Origin: JALQTD01 sp965656785
GTDB taxonomy: Bacteria; Bacteroidota; Bacteroidia; Flavobacteriales_D; Sanyastnellaceae
Reading direction: 5' to 3'
Assembly: GCA_965656785.1 (NCBI GenBank)
Contig: CBFHLY010000018.1
Coordinates: forward strand, 9,504 to 73,503
DNA length: 64,000 nucleotides
Below, piece after piece: positions 7,128-15,943 of the stretch. Each line of letters begins with the position of its first letter. Within the stretch, counting starts at the first letter, position 1. A program made the translations under genes and the position numbers. The notes beneath the pieces were generated by a model. That model did no database searches. It was not told where the DNA came from and was given only the letters and a program-made list of their open reading frames with translations.

Positions 7128-10100
7128 TCAGTCCAGTTGCTCCTCCCGTCGCCACATGCGTCCCCACAATTCCCGGAACGAATTGAATTCCGATTGCATC
7201 AGCAAGCCAACGCCCTGGGTCGTGCTTCCGGCTTGACCGGTGATGACCGGGTTCGACGTGGTGTAGCCCGTCACTTGAAACGTTCCGTCGGGAGGCAGGT
7301 CATAACGGATGCGAATGTCCTGAACCTGTAGGTCTTGTGCGCTTCCTCCGAACAAGCGATCGGTTCCGACGGCGCCTTCGACGTGCAGGCGATCATCGAG
7401 TAGTTGGGCGCTCAAGGCGACAGCGAGGGCCTGCTCTCCGCTCGCTGCGCTGGTTCCGTAGTCGAGGCCGACGTTCACCTCTTGGGTCATTTGGGAAAGC
7501 CAAAACCCAATCTGCGAAGCCAAAAACTCCGTGCTTTTTTCCTGCAGCCCCGTCGTTCCAATGGCCGAAGTCGGATCGGGCGATAAAAACTGCTGCAACA
7601 CGAGCAGCCCCATCACCTGACGGTTCAATTCCTCCTCGTTGATGAGGGCGCTCTCCACAAGCGCTTGAATCCGCGTATCCACTTCCGGAACGTCCACACT
7701 GAAAGCAATTTCAGGCCGCATCAAGTTGCCCATCAAGCCCATGTCCAATTGCACCTTCGACCGTCCTGGAAGTTCGTTTTCCAAAGGCAGCAATGGTTCA
7801 AGGCCCGTGCGCACTTCGTACCGCGCATCGAGGTCAATTTCAGCGGCATAAGGATCGCCGAACCACGTCACTGTTCCCCCAGGGAGTACCGTGAAGCGCT
7901 TGTTGATCACGTTTTGGAGCGTGAACAAGTAGCTGCCTTCCACCACTTCAAGTTGCCCGTTCATGCTGAAGCGCTCGAAGTCGTCGATGGTGAGGTTGAG
8001 CGCGCCTTTCGTGCGCCCGGTGATTTCATCGCCAACGCTTTCGTCGAAAATGATGCGCGCCTCAGCGTCTTCATCGATGTCCAAGGCCAAATCCATTCGC
8101 ACCCGCGACAAATCCCGCACCACCTCCACTTCGTTGTCCCGGTCGGGCGCTTTGAACGAAATGAAATCGGCATATCGAGCATCGCTCGCCGCGTCAAGGG
8201 GAAGGGCAAACCGCGTTCCCGGTTCCGATTGCAGCCTCGCTTCGATGACCAAGTTGTTCGCGTAGCCCGAAACGTTGGCATCCCCCCGAACGAAAGCGCT
8301 GCCGTAGAACAGGTCGTTCTGTTGGCGGGTCAGCTCGAGGAGGTGGAGTGGCTTCCGGTTGGCATCGAGGCTCAAGTCGAAGTTCCAGTCGGCCAGGTTT
8401 TGGTGTAAAATGGTGCCCGTGAGCGTGGCGGCATTGCCCAAATCATCGGTCACCGACCACTCATCGAAGGCGAAGTGATCCGGCCGAACGTCCGCAGCCC
8501 CTCGCAAGGTCATGTCCACTCCGAGGTAGGCGATGCGCGCGGTGGCGTCTTCCGTGGCCAAGGTCCCTTCCAACCGCGGCGCATCCCAAGGCCCGGTCCA
8601 ACGCACCCAACCGTCGATGCCTCCCACAAGTGTCACCGTGCCGGGCGGCATCAACGGGTTCACCCAATCCAGGGGCAATCCGTCCATCACGAGGTTCAAA
8701 TCCACTTCGGAATCGCCCAACAACGGCACCCGCCCCGCTCCTTTGAAAAACGCCACTTCTTGGCTCCCCGCTTCCCACCAACAACTGAGTTCATTCACGT
8801 CGCCGTTCGCATGCCAGGTCAACCGTTCAACCGACGCCTCTCCCCATTCCACATCCATGACCTCTCCAAATGCCGTCCACTCCAAGTCGTCCAACAAGTC
8901 GCACGCTTCCAAGGTGATGTGTGCAGAATCCAACTCCACAGGCCAGCCTTCTAGCCCTTTCCAACTCGGCAAAGCGTTCAACGTGGCTTCGATGATCACG
9001 CCGTCGGAACCGTCAGAACCCAGGCTTCCCGCAATGTCGAGCCGAGCCCCAGAGGTGCCCCACGATAGCCCGTTTAAATCCCAGCGCGCCGGAGTGCCCG
9101 GTGTGAAGGCCAATTGCGCGGGCACGTCAAGGAGCTCAAGCCGATCTTCGAGCCATGGGACGCTCGCCTCGTAAATGGCGAAATCCCAGGAATCTCGGAT
9201 TTGCTCAGCTTCAAAGCGCAACCGAGTCGGTGCATCGCCCCATCCGGTCCATTCCACATCGGCGGCATAGAGCGTATCCCCGTGCAAGTCAATGGCCCAG
9301 TTCCGCGCTCTGACTTCTTCGCCTTGCCGGATCGAATCGGCAGAAAAGTTCGCATACACGTCGCGGTTCCAATTGTCCGCGTGAACGACGATGCCGCTGG
9401 CCTCCCATTCACCGAAGGCCAACCGTTCACTCGTGCCCACCACCTGAAACCCGTTGCTGCGGGTGTCTGCTTTCAATCGGGTTCCATCCGCCACTTCAAT
9501 CGGTTGTCCGAGGAGCAAGGCGATGGGGGCGAAGCGGCTGATTTGGAGGTCGGCTTGGAAATACGGCGCTTGGGGAGTGCTCGTGCGGTCTTTCAAACAG
9601 GTCCACCAAGCTTGCCAAGCGGGGACGTCCGTCGCGGCGAGTACTTCTCCAGTGCCCAAATCCGATTCCCAACGCACCTCGGCGCGTTTCCCGTCCCATT
9701 CAGTGAGGAGGTCGAAGCGGTCGAACGAAGTCGGGCGGCCGCCGTCAAGGAGGATGAGGTTGCGGAGCGAGAGCCGACCGTGAAGCGCCCGGTCGCGGGT
9801 GCTTCTGAGCGCACCCGACCACTTCCCATGCAGGGTCCAATCCGATGAGAATTGCAGTCCACGGAGTTCTCCGTTCCAACCGAACTCCCAGTCCTCCGCG
9901 CGGCGCTCCCCTTCGAAGCGGGCCGTGAAAGGATCGCCTTCGCCCGAGGAAGTCAACGTCCCTTGAAGGGTTTGGGCTTCGCCATCGACGAAACCGTTCA
10001 AGGCAAGGCGCTGCAAGGGCCAATCGGCGTCGTTGTGGGAGACCGTGGCGTCGATTCGGGCGGACAGGGCTTCGATCAAGGGGACATCCGATGTCACGTG

Positions 10101-11333
10101 CGCGTCGAATTGTGCCGCTTTCGGGCCGGGGAGATTCCAGTGCGCGAAGTTGATGCCTTCGACGCGCACGCGGGCTTCGTGGCCGGTGCTTTCGGTGCTG
10201 AGCGCGATGCGGGGGGCGTTGTTGGCGGTGCGCAACGTGAGCGATCCCGTGAGGTCGGGGAGGACGTGAAACGCGAGGCTGGGCCGATCGCCCAGCCACG
10301 TGTGAAGTTCGGCGAGGGGCAGCGAATTGGCGGTGGTGGGGGCGCGCGCCTCGAGCCAAGGGAGGAGCGTTTTCAGGGGCAGGTGCAGGCAGCCTTGGAT
10401 TTCAGGGGGCGTGCTGGGGGAAGACCAGTTGGCCGTGATCGGTGTGGAGAGGGAGAGGCCGGCTGGGAGGGTGGCGAAGGGGATGTGGAGGGTGGAAGGG
10501 GTGGATTGGATTTGGCCTGAATGGGAGTCCAGAGCCCACCAGGTTTGCCCCCAATCGAACGGAAATCCTTCCCACCAAGCGCGGCCTCCGGCAGGGTCAT
10601 ACCGCCAATTCACACGGGCTTCGGGCAACGGTTCGGCGCCATTGATGTTCCAGGTGGCCGAGCCGGAAAGGTGCCATCCCAAAGCTTCGAGGGCCTCCCA
10701 TTCGGCACGCATTTCGACTTCAGACGTGGTGAGGTTGAGCTGGCTCAACGCGGCATGGCCGGCGGGGCGGTTGCCTCGGGTGTCCCACTCGATTCGCGCT
10801 GTTTCAAGGAGCATCGTGCCGATTCCGCCGGCAAAGTGGATGTTCGGAACGTTGACGTGGCACCTTAGGCGTCCTCCACCTAAAAGGGAGTCCGGCAGCA
10901 TGACGTCGAACCCCTCGATGAGCAGGCGGTGGACTTCGATCGATGGAAGCGTGCCGGTTGAGGGCGGGCGGCTCGCGCTCCAATCCGCAAGGGCTTGGGC
11001 GTTCAGGTAGCCGTTTTGGAGTTCAACCCCGTGCAGGATCAACACCCCGTCCTGAGGCCAAACCGCACGCAAGCCCAGGGAAGAGGCTGCAGCGATGGGG
11101 GCGCCGTCCGTGGCGGTCAATTGCACGTCCGTGACTTGGATTTGGCCTTTCCACCAAACCCACCGCACGCCCCCGAGTTCCACCTCCAACCCGGTTGAAC
11201 TTTCCGCCCAAGCGCTCACCCCGAGCACCACGCTCCGTTGGATGGAAGGCAACTGGAGCAAGCCCGCAATGAGGACCAGCAGCAGCGCCCATGCCAACAG
11301 GACATGGAGGAGTCGACGGCGTAAGGATTTCAC
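7128..11333 (-). CDS. tamB: Translocation/assembly module TamB-like protein
   Basis: This is a 1401-residue AsmA/TamB-type bridge protein. A single N-terminal membrane anchor (residues 8-27) is followed by a very long repetitive beta-groove region and a C-terminal DUF490/TamB domain covering roughly the last 400 residues. Such proteins span the periplasm and are thought to conduct phospholipids or help outer-membrane protein assembly. The start is GTG 11333: the codons read GTG-AAA-TCC, and a TAATTTTT box lies exactly four bases upstream. Being divergent from tsaD is a conserved arrangement in Bacteroidota. No tamA/BamA-type partner is visible in the window. Confidence 0.92.
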   Translation of the reverse strand: MKSLRRRLLHVLLAWALLLVLIAGLLQLPSIQRSVVLGVSAWAESSTGLEVELGGVRWVWWKGQIQVTDVQLTATDGAPIAAASSLGLRAVWPQDGVLILHGVELQNGYLNAQALADWSASRPPSTGTLPSIEVHRLLIEGFDVMLPDSLLGGGRLRCHVNVPNIHFAGGIGTMLLETARIEWDTRGNRPAGHAALSQLNLTTSEVEMRAEWEALEALGWHLSGSATWNINGAEPLPEARVNWRYDPAGGRAWWEGFPFDWGQTWWALDSHSGQIQSTPSTLHIPFATLPAGLSLSTPITANWSSPSTPPEIQGCLHLPLKTLLPWLEARAPTTANSLPLAELHTWLGDRPSLAFHVLPDLTGSLTLRTANNAPRIALSTESTGHEARVRVEGINFAHWNLPGPKAAQFDAHVTSDVPLIEALSARIDATVSHNDADWPLQRLALNGFVDGEAQTLQGTLTSSGEGDPFTARFEGERRAEDWEFGWNGELRGLQFSSDWTLHGKWSGALRSTRDRALHGRLSLRNLILLDGGRPTSFDRFDLLTEWDGKRAEVRWESDLGTGEVLAATDVPAWQAWWTCLKDRTSTPQAPYFQADLQISRFAPIALLLGQPIEVADGTRLKADTRSNGFQVVGTSERLAFGEWEASGIVVHADNWNRDVYANFSADSIRQGEEVRARNWAIDLHGDTLYAADVEWTGWGDAPTRLRFEAEQIRDSWDFAIYEASVPWLEDRLELLDVPAQLAFTPGTPARWDLNGLSWGTSGARLDIAGSLGSDGSDGVIIEATLNALPSWKGLEGWPVELDSAHITLEACDLLDDLEWTAFGEVMDVEWGEASVERLTWHANGDVNELSCWWEAGSQEVAFFKGAGRVPLLGDSEVDLNLVMDGLPLDWVNPLMPPGTVTLVGGIDGWVRWTGPWDAPRLEGTLATEDATARIAYLGVDMTLRGAADVRPDHFAFDEWSVTDDLGNAATLTGTILHQNLADWNFDLSLDANRKPLHLLELTRQQNDLFYGSAFVRGDANVSGYANNLVIEARLQSEPGTRFALPLDAASDARYADFISFKAPDRDNEVEVVRDLSRVRMDLALDIDEDAEARIIFDESVGDEITGRTKGALNLTIDDFERFSMNGQLEVVEGSYLFTLQNVINKRFTVLPGGTVTWFGDPYAAEIDLDARYEVRTGLEPLLPLENELPGRSKVQLDMGLMGNLMRPEIAFSVDVPEVDTRIQALVESALINEEELNRQVMGLLVLQQFLSPDPTSAIGTTGLQEKSTEFLASQIGFWLSQMTQEVNVGLDYGTSAASGEQALAVALSAQLLDDRLHVEGAVGTDRLFGGSAQDLQVQDIRIRYDLPPDGTFQVTGYTTSNPVITGQAGSTTQGVGLLMQSEFNSFRELWGRMWRREEQLD

Positions 11334-11337
11334 GGTG

Positions 11338-11345
11338 AAAAATTA
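11338..11345 (-). promoter_or_regulatory. -7 box for tamB
   Basis: The minus strand reads TAATTTTT, then CACC, then the GTG start at 11333. The spacing supports the GTG start of tamB. Confidence 0.45.
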
Positions 11346-11368
11346 AGCGTTTCCCCGCGAAGAGGGGC

Positions 11369-11376
11369 TAACTTTG
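11369..11376 (+). promoter_or_regulatory. -7 box for tsaD
   Basis: TAACTTTG is a full TAnnTTTG match, 20 bases upstream of the tsaD ATG. It lies in the short divergent spacer shared with tamB. Confidence 0.5.
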
Positions 11377-11396
11377 GGCTTCTTCAAGCGAAAATC

Positions 11397-12401
11397 ATGC
11401 CGACTGTACTCGCCTTTGAATCCTCTTGCGACGATACGGGTGTGGCCGTGGTGAGGGACCGTTCGGTGTTGTCGAACCGCGTGGCCAATCAAGACGTTCA
11501 CGCGCAGTATGGTGGTGTGGTGCCTGAACTGGCATCGCGCGCGCACGCGGCGCATTTGGTGCCTACGGTGGAGGCGGCCTTGCGCGATGCGGGGGTTGAG
11601 CCTCACGAGCTCGACGCTGTGGTGTACACCCAAGGACCGGGGTTGCTGGGCTCCCTGCTGGTCGGGAGTTCCTTCGCCAAGGCTTGGGCTTGGGCTCGCG
11701 GATTGCCGACGGTGCCGGTTCATCACATGCACGCTCACGTGCTCGCGCACTTTCTGGAGCCCGGACCTGCGCCGAATCTGCCGTTCTTGTGCCTGACTGT
11801 CTCCGGTGGGCACACCCAGCTGGTCCTTGTGCACAGCGCCGATCGCTTGGAGGTCATCGGTTCGACCCGCGACGATGCGGCAGGGGAGGCGTTCGATAAA
11901 GTAGCGAAGTTGCTCGGCTTGCCTTATCCCGGAGGCCCCTTGGTCGATCGCTATGCCAGCCAAGGAAATGCCTCAGCGTTCGCGTTCACTCGTCCCCGAA
12001 TTGAGGGGTTGGACATGAGCTTCAGTGGTTTGAAGACCCAAATTTTGCACTTCCTTCAACGAGAGCTCCAACACGACCCCGATTTCGTTCGCCTGCGACT
12101 TCATGACATCTGCGCTTCCGTTCAGGAGGCTATCATCGGAATTTTGATGGAGAAACTCGAATCCGCCGTCGCATCCACGGGCATCCCCGAAGTGGCCATT
12201 GCCGGTGGCGTCAGCGCCAACTCCGGACTGCGCTCCGCTTTGGAAGCGCGCAAAGCCGAGCTCGGCTGGACGGTTCATGTTCCGCCTTTCGCCTACTGCA
12301 CGGACAACGCCGCAATGATCGGCATGGCCGGGGTGTTGCGCTGGGAAGCCGGTATTCGGGGGACGTTGGCAACCGCTGCGGATCCGCGGTTGCCTTTCTG
12401 A
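11397..12401 (+). CDS. tsaD: tRNA N6-adenosine threonylcarbamoyltransferase
   Basis: TsaD transfers the threonylcarbamoyl group to A37 of ANN-decoding tRNAs, acting with TsaB, TsaE and TsaC. The 334-residue protein shows the ASKHA-fold landmarks: ESSCDDT at 8-14, the metal-binding HMHAH with His110 and His114, SGGHTQL after it, and a C-terminal segment with AGGVSAN and the 'CTDNAAM' motif. Length is typical. It is transcribed divergently from tamB; its stop is separated by two bases from the stop of the convergent sensor kinase gene. Essential housekeeping gene; no oddities seen. Confidence 0.98.
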   Translation: MPTVLAFESSCDDTGVAVVRDRSVLSNRVANQDVHAQYGGVVPELASRAHAAHLVPTVEAALRDAGVEPHELDAVVYTQGPGLLGSLLVGSSFAKAWAWARGLPTVPVHHMHAHVLAHFLEPGPAPNLPFLCLTVSGGHTQLVLVHSADRLEVIGSTRDDAAGEAFDKVAKLLGLPYPGGPLVDRYASQGNASAFAFTRPRIEGLDMSFSGLKTQILHFLQRELQHDPDFVRLRLHDICASVQEAIIGILMEKLESAVASTGIPEVAIAGGVSANSGLRSALEARKAELGWTVHVPPFAYCTDNAAMIGMAGVLRWEAGIRGTLATAADPRLPF

Positions 12402-12403
12402 AG

Positions 12404-13459
12404 TCAAGCGCCAGCAGCGTGCAACGCGTAGCTGCGCCATTGAAAAAGACGCAGCGTGGATACGGCTCCCGGTGAGGCAAGCGGGAGGCTCCAGCGGTTT
12501 TCGATGCTGAGTTCACCGCCTTGTGGGAGCAAGGCAAGGCGTTCGCGCACAATGTTCGTTCCTCTGGAGGTGTGGTTCTTTTGTGGATTCGAATGGGCAC
12601 CGAGTCCGCGTCCATTGTCCTCCACCCGAATGACGAGGTCTTCGTCGTTCTCCCATTGGATGGCGATGCGGATTGCAGGGGCTTTGGTTTGGCCTCCATC
12701 CAAGCCGTGCCAAATGGCATTCTCCACGAGGGGCTGAATCAAGAACAAGGGACACGGGGTGTTGCCGGGATCGACATCGGTGTGTACGTCCAGCGTCCAC
12801 TCAATGGGATTCGTGACCCGAATGGCTTCAAGTTCGAGGTAGCTTTCTACGTGCTCAAGTTCTTGTTCCAACGTCCCGGTGCTGCTCTCTCCTGTGAGAA
12901 ATCCCTGCATCAACAAGTGCCGAAACCTCCGGAAGAGGTCGGAAGCGCGTTCGGTTTCGTCTTGCATGATCAGGTGCTGGATTCCCGTCAGCACATTGAA
13001 CAGGAAGTGCGGGTTCATTTGCGATCGCAGGTGTTCTCGCTTCGCCTTGCGGAGGGTTTCTTGCAGGGCCGTGTTCCGTTGGATTTGGGCCAGACTCTGC
13101 GCCAAAATGATTTCTTCAATGAACCGGCCATCGGTAGTCGGAATGGTCTGCGAAACAATCCGTTGCATCCCTTTGCGATGCAAGGCCAACAAGGCAAAGA
13201 GCATGGCCACCGATGACCCCAACAGCCAAGGCGCCGCTTGCGCCCAAGGCGCTGAGTGGCCAATGGACCAGATCCAATTTCCCAATGCGAACACCGCGAA
13301 AGCCCCTGTCAAGGCGCGCAACCAACCCGGGAACGGTTTCGGAAGCCGCCTTGCATGGTGCCATTGCATGACCCACAGGACCAAGCCAGCGGTGGCAAGC
13401 ACGAGGAAACCCAATTGCAGGAGCGATTCGAGCGACCAAAAAGGTTGTGAAACGGGCAT
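12404..13459 (-). CDS. LytS/YehU-type sensor histidine kinase
   Basis: The 351-residue membrane kinase has three or more N-terminal transmembrane segments (roughly residues 8-90), a short coiled linker, and a His_kinase/HATPase module. The phospho-acceptor box is MNPHFLFN, with the histidine at residue 152. The N-box is PLVENAIWHG around residues 244-253 and the G-box is DNGRG at 281-285. Such kinases normally pair with a LytTR response regulator, but none lies next to it, so it is an orphan here. An upstream ATG (13474) exists, but the sequence between the two ATGs contains TACTTTTC placed exactly four bases before ATG 13459, so the downstream start is preferred. Confidence 0.9.
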   Translation of the reverse strand: MPVSQPFWSLESLLQLGFLVLATAGLVLWVMQWHHARRLPKPFPGWLRALTGAFAVFALGNWIWSIGHSAPWAQAAPWLLGSSVAMLFALLALHRKGMQRIVSQTIPTTDGRFIEEIILAQSLAQIQRNTALQETLRKAKREHLRSQMNPHFLFNVLTGIQHLIMQDETERASDLFRRFRHLLMQGFLTGESSTGTLEQELEHVESYLELEAIRVTNPIEWTLDVHTDVDPGNTPCPLFLIQPLVENAIWHGLDGGQTKAPAIRIAIQWENDEDLVIRVEDNGRGLGAHSNPQKNHTSRGTNIVRERLALLPQGGELSIENRWSLPLASPGAVSTLRLFQWRSYALHAAGA

Positions 13460-13463
13460 GGCC

Positions 13464-13471
13464 GAAAAGTA
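13464..13471 (-). promoter_or_regulatory. -7 box for the sensor kinase
   Basis: The minus strand reads TACTTTTC, then GGCC, then the ATG at 13459. The box lies inside the longer reading frame and argues for the shorter protein. Confidence 0.42.
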
Positions 13472-13546
13472 CATCCGCGCCTGCTCGAACGGCGGTGAAC
13501 TTCACGGACGTCGGCCGTGAATTCACGAACGTAGCTTAAGCGGCGT

Positions 13547-15049
13547 CTATTCGTCGTCTGCAAAGGCCTGGCGAAGGGCACTCATCAGCTTCCGCGTGTA
13601 GTCCTCTTGCAGCCAGTTTTTGTAATTCTCGGTGGTCTTCGCGATGCATTTGGCATACTGCCGCACCCGGAAATTGATGTCCCCCTCGATGGTCTTCACA
13701 AAGTCCGCAGCGTCCCAAAAATCTTCACACAAGTAGCGAATGATGGAAACGTGGTGCTCGATGCTTCGGTCGATGACGAGTTTAGGGCGATCGCCATTCC
13801 GCGTCACCTCGAGGTACACCTCGGAGACGTCGAAATCCACGGATGGGCCCCCTTCAAGGCGCTTCAGCAACTCGTCGTCGTACTCGTAGACGAACTCCTC
13901 TTCGATTTCTTCATCCGAATACAGCCCTTCGATGTAAGCATTCGGGGCCTTGAAAATTTCCGCCCAATTGATGTGGGTGTCCCACAGCCCAAATCGCCGC
14001 GCATTGTTCCCGAGGTCAATGACGTTGAACTTCTTTTTGTGGGGCAAAACACGGGATCCCCGACCGATCATTTGGTGATAGAGGGTGAGGGATTTCGTGG
14101 CCCGATTCAAGATGATGGTTTCCACGGACGGGGAGTCAAATCCGGTGGTCAAAATGCTCACCGACGACAGGATGGCGTCCGGTTTGTTTTCAAACCAAGT
14201 CAAAATATCCTCGCGCTCCTTTTCGCTGTGCGTGTTGTCAAGGTGCATGCACTCGTACCCTTCTTCGAGGAACATGGCTTGCACTTGCTTGGAGGTGTTG
14301 ATTCCGTTGTTGAAGATCAGGGTTTTGGTCCCCTTTGCTTTCTCTTCATAGGCGTAGAGCAACTTCTCTTGCATCAAGTAATTGCCATACAACCGCTCGG
14401 AACTGCTCACCGTATAATCCCCGCTGATGCCCACTTTCAGGGACCTCAGGTTCACGTCATATGAATACGTGATGGCTTCAGCAAGGAACCCCTGACCCAC
14501 GAGCGCAGAAATGGATTCTCCGACGATGAGTTCGTTGTAGTTGTCCTTCAGTGGGAGCTTGATGTTGCTGCTCAGCGGCGTGGCCGTCACGCCGAGGATG
14601 ATCTGTTGGTCGAAGTAGCCGAACAGCTTGCGGAAGCTGTTGTAGTGGGCTTCGTCGATGATGACCAAACCCAAATCCTCGAACTCGATGCGCTCGTCGT
14701 TCAGTCGGTTGTTCAACGTCTCCACCATGGCCACAAAGCACACGTGGCCGTGGTCTTCTTCGAGTTCCTTTACCTTGCTGTTGATGATTTTGTTGGGAAC
14801 GCCGATTTCCGTGAGCATCCGGCTGGTTTGGCCGCACAATTCGATGCGGTGCGTCAAAATCAGCACCTTTTTGCCGGTCTCCTCGATGAATCGGCGGGTC
14901 AATTCCGAGAAAATCACGGTCTTTCCGCCCCCAGTTGGCAGCTGGAACAGGAGGTTGTAATGCTCAGGGAATTTCCGCATCCGGCCCATCAACTTCTCGA
15001 TGGCGGATTCTTGGTAGTGGTAGAGCTTTTTGGGTTCCTTGACGGACAT
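13547..15049 (-). CDS. DEAD/DEAH-box superfamily 2 helicase
   Basis: This 500-residue SF2 helicase resembles the SSL2/type III restriction-type family. It has a Q-like 'HYQ' near the start, Walker A PTGGGKT at 38-44, Walker B DEAH at 132-135, 'VTATP' at 154-158 and motif VI QMIGRGSR at 326-333. The C-terminal ~150 residues form a charged, mostly helical region without a recognised domain. No methylase, nuclease or other restriction partner is adjacent, so this looks like a stand-alone helicase common in Bacteroidota. ATG 15049 is taken; a GTG at 15079 would add ten residues and lies nearer to the TACTTTTG box. Confidence 0.9.
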   Translation of the reverse strand: MSVKEPKKLYHYQESAIEKLMGRMRKFPEHYNLLFQLPTGGGKTVIFSELTRRFIEETGKKVLILTHRIELCGQTSRMLTEIGVPNKIINSKVKELEEDHGHVCFVAMVETLNNRLNDERIEFEDLGLVIIDEAHYNSFRKLFGYFDQQIILGVTATPLSSNIKLPLKDNYNELIVGESISALVGQGFLAEAITYSYDVNLRSLKVGISGDYTVSSSERLYGNYLMQEKLLYAYEEKAKGTKTLIFNNGINTSKQVQAMFLEEGYECMHLDNTHSEKEREDILTWFENKPDAILSSVSILTTGFDSPSVETIILNRATKSLTLYHQMIGRGSRVLPHKKKFNVIDLGNNARRFGLWDTHINWAEIFKAPNAYIEGLYSDEEIEEEFVYEYDDELLKRLEGGPSVDFDVSEVYLEVTRNGDRPKLVIDRSIEHHVSIIRYLCEDFWDAADFVKTIEGDINFRVRQYAKCIAKTTENYKNWLQEDYTRKLMSALRQAFADDE

Positions 15050-15101
15050 GGGGCGAGGAGCAGGTTCTGCGGTCAGCACAATGGGCGGGGCTTGAAAGGT
15101 G

Positions 15102-15109
15102 CAAAAGTA
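15102..15109 (-). promoter_or_regulatory. -7 box for the helicase gene
   Basis: The minus strand reads TACTTTTG, a full consensus match, 22 bases before GTG 15079 and 52 bases before ATG 15049. Confidence 0.5.
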
Positions 15110-15198
15110 CCTTTAGAATGGGGGAACCTGAAGGAATCGCACGCCTAAATGAACGAACTTTTTCCCTTGAACATTGTGAACACTCGCGGGGGACGGCG

Positions 15199-15212
15199 AG
15201 GGGAATTCCCCT
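15199..15212. repeat. Perfect 14-base palindrome upstream of ung
   Basis: AGGGGAATTCCCCT is fully self-complementary and sits in the 186-base spacer between the divergent helicase and ung genes. It is 11 bases upstream of the ung promoter box. A dimeric regulator could bind here; about four such palindromes are expected by chance in 64 kb, so location is the main argument. Confidence 0.4.
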
Positions 15213-15223
15213 GAATTCTTGCC

Positions 15224-15231
15224 TACCTTAC
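15224..15231 (+). promoter_or_regulatory. -7 box for ung
   Basis: TACCTTAC is followed by four bases and the GTG start at 15236. It is a weaker match to TAnnTTTG, but the spacing is the recurrent one. Confidence 0.4.
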
Positions 15232-15235
15232 GCGC

Positions 15236-15943
15236 GTGAAACGCTGGACGGATGCATTGAGCCCAGGATGGGACCGCGCGGTTCGGGACGCTTTGACGCC
15301 GGTGGAGGTGGACCAAATCCAGCACCTTTGGCATTCCGCTCATTCGGACCCCGACGTGTTGCCTCCCGCCGGCGAGGTGTTCGCCGCGTTGGATCACGTG
15401 TCGCTCGAACGGGTTCGCGTGGTGATTTTGGGGCAAGATCCGTATCACGGCGCGGGGCAAGCGCACGGTTTGGCCTTCTCGGTGCGTCACGGTCAAGCGC
15501 ATCCGCCGTCCTTGCGCAATGTGTTGAAGGAACTTGCGGCCGATTTGCCCGCCGAGCCGGGGTTGGAGCCGCAAGTGGGTACCGGTGTGCTGAGCGGTTG
15601 GGCCGAGCAAGGCGTGCTGTTGCTGAATACCGCGTTAACGGTTCGGGCAGGAAAGGCGGGGTCGTGCCGTGGCCAAGGTTGGGAAGTCCTCACGGGGGCG
15701 CTGATGGATGCGGTGTGCGCGCAACCCCAGCCCGTGGTGTTTTTGTTGTGGGGCCAACCCGCTTCCACCTTTGCCAAGCGCGTCCACCGACCCACACACC
15801 GCGTCTTTTCGGCGCCTCACCCCAGCCCGCTTTCAGCGTACCGAGGGTTTTTCGGCAGTCGGCCGTTCAGTCAAGCGAATGCCTGGTTCACGGAATGCGG
15901 TGCGGAGCCGGTGGATTGGTGGCGAGGCATCCCGAATCCGTGA
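15236..15943 (+). CDS. ung: Uracil-DNA glycosylase, family 1
   Basis: Ung removes uracil from DNA and starts base-excision repair. The 235-residue protein has the family-1 water-activating loop GQDPYHG at 66-72 (catalytic Asp68) and the minor-groove loop HPSPLS at 195-200 (His195). Length is normal. The start is GTG 15236, placed four bases after a promoter-like box; the next Met is too far downstream to retain the N-terminal helix. The last 56 bases overlap the 3' end of the convergent WD40 gene. Confidence 0.97.
   Translation: MKRWTDALSPGWDRAVRDALTPVEVDQIQHLWHSAHSDPDVLPPAGEVFAALDHVSLERVRVVILGQDPYHGAGQAHGLAFSVRHGQAHPPSLRNVLKELAADLPAEPGLEPQVGTGVLSGWAEQGVLLLNTALTVRAGKAGSCRGQGWEVLTGALMDAVCAQPQPVVFLLWGQPASTFAKRVHRPTHRVFSAPHPSPLSAYRGFFGSRPFSQANAWFTECGAEPVDWWRGIPNP

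Noticed and set aside
13547..15049. Restriction or phage-defence system around the SF2 helicase
   Set aside because: Neighbours are a sensor kinase and ung; no nuclease, methylase or other defence gene is adjacent.
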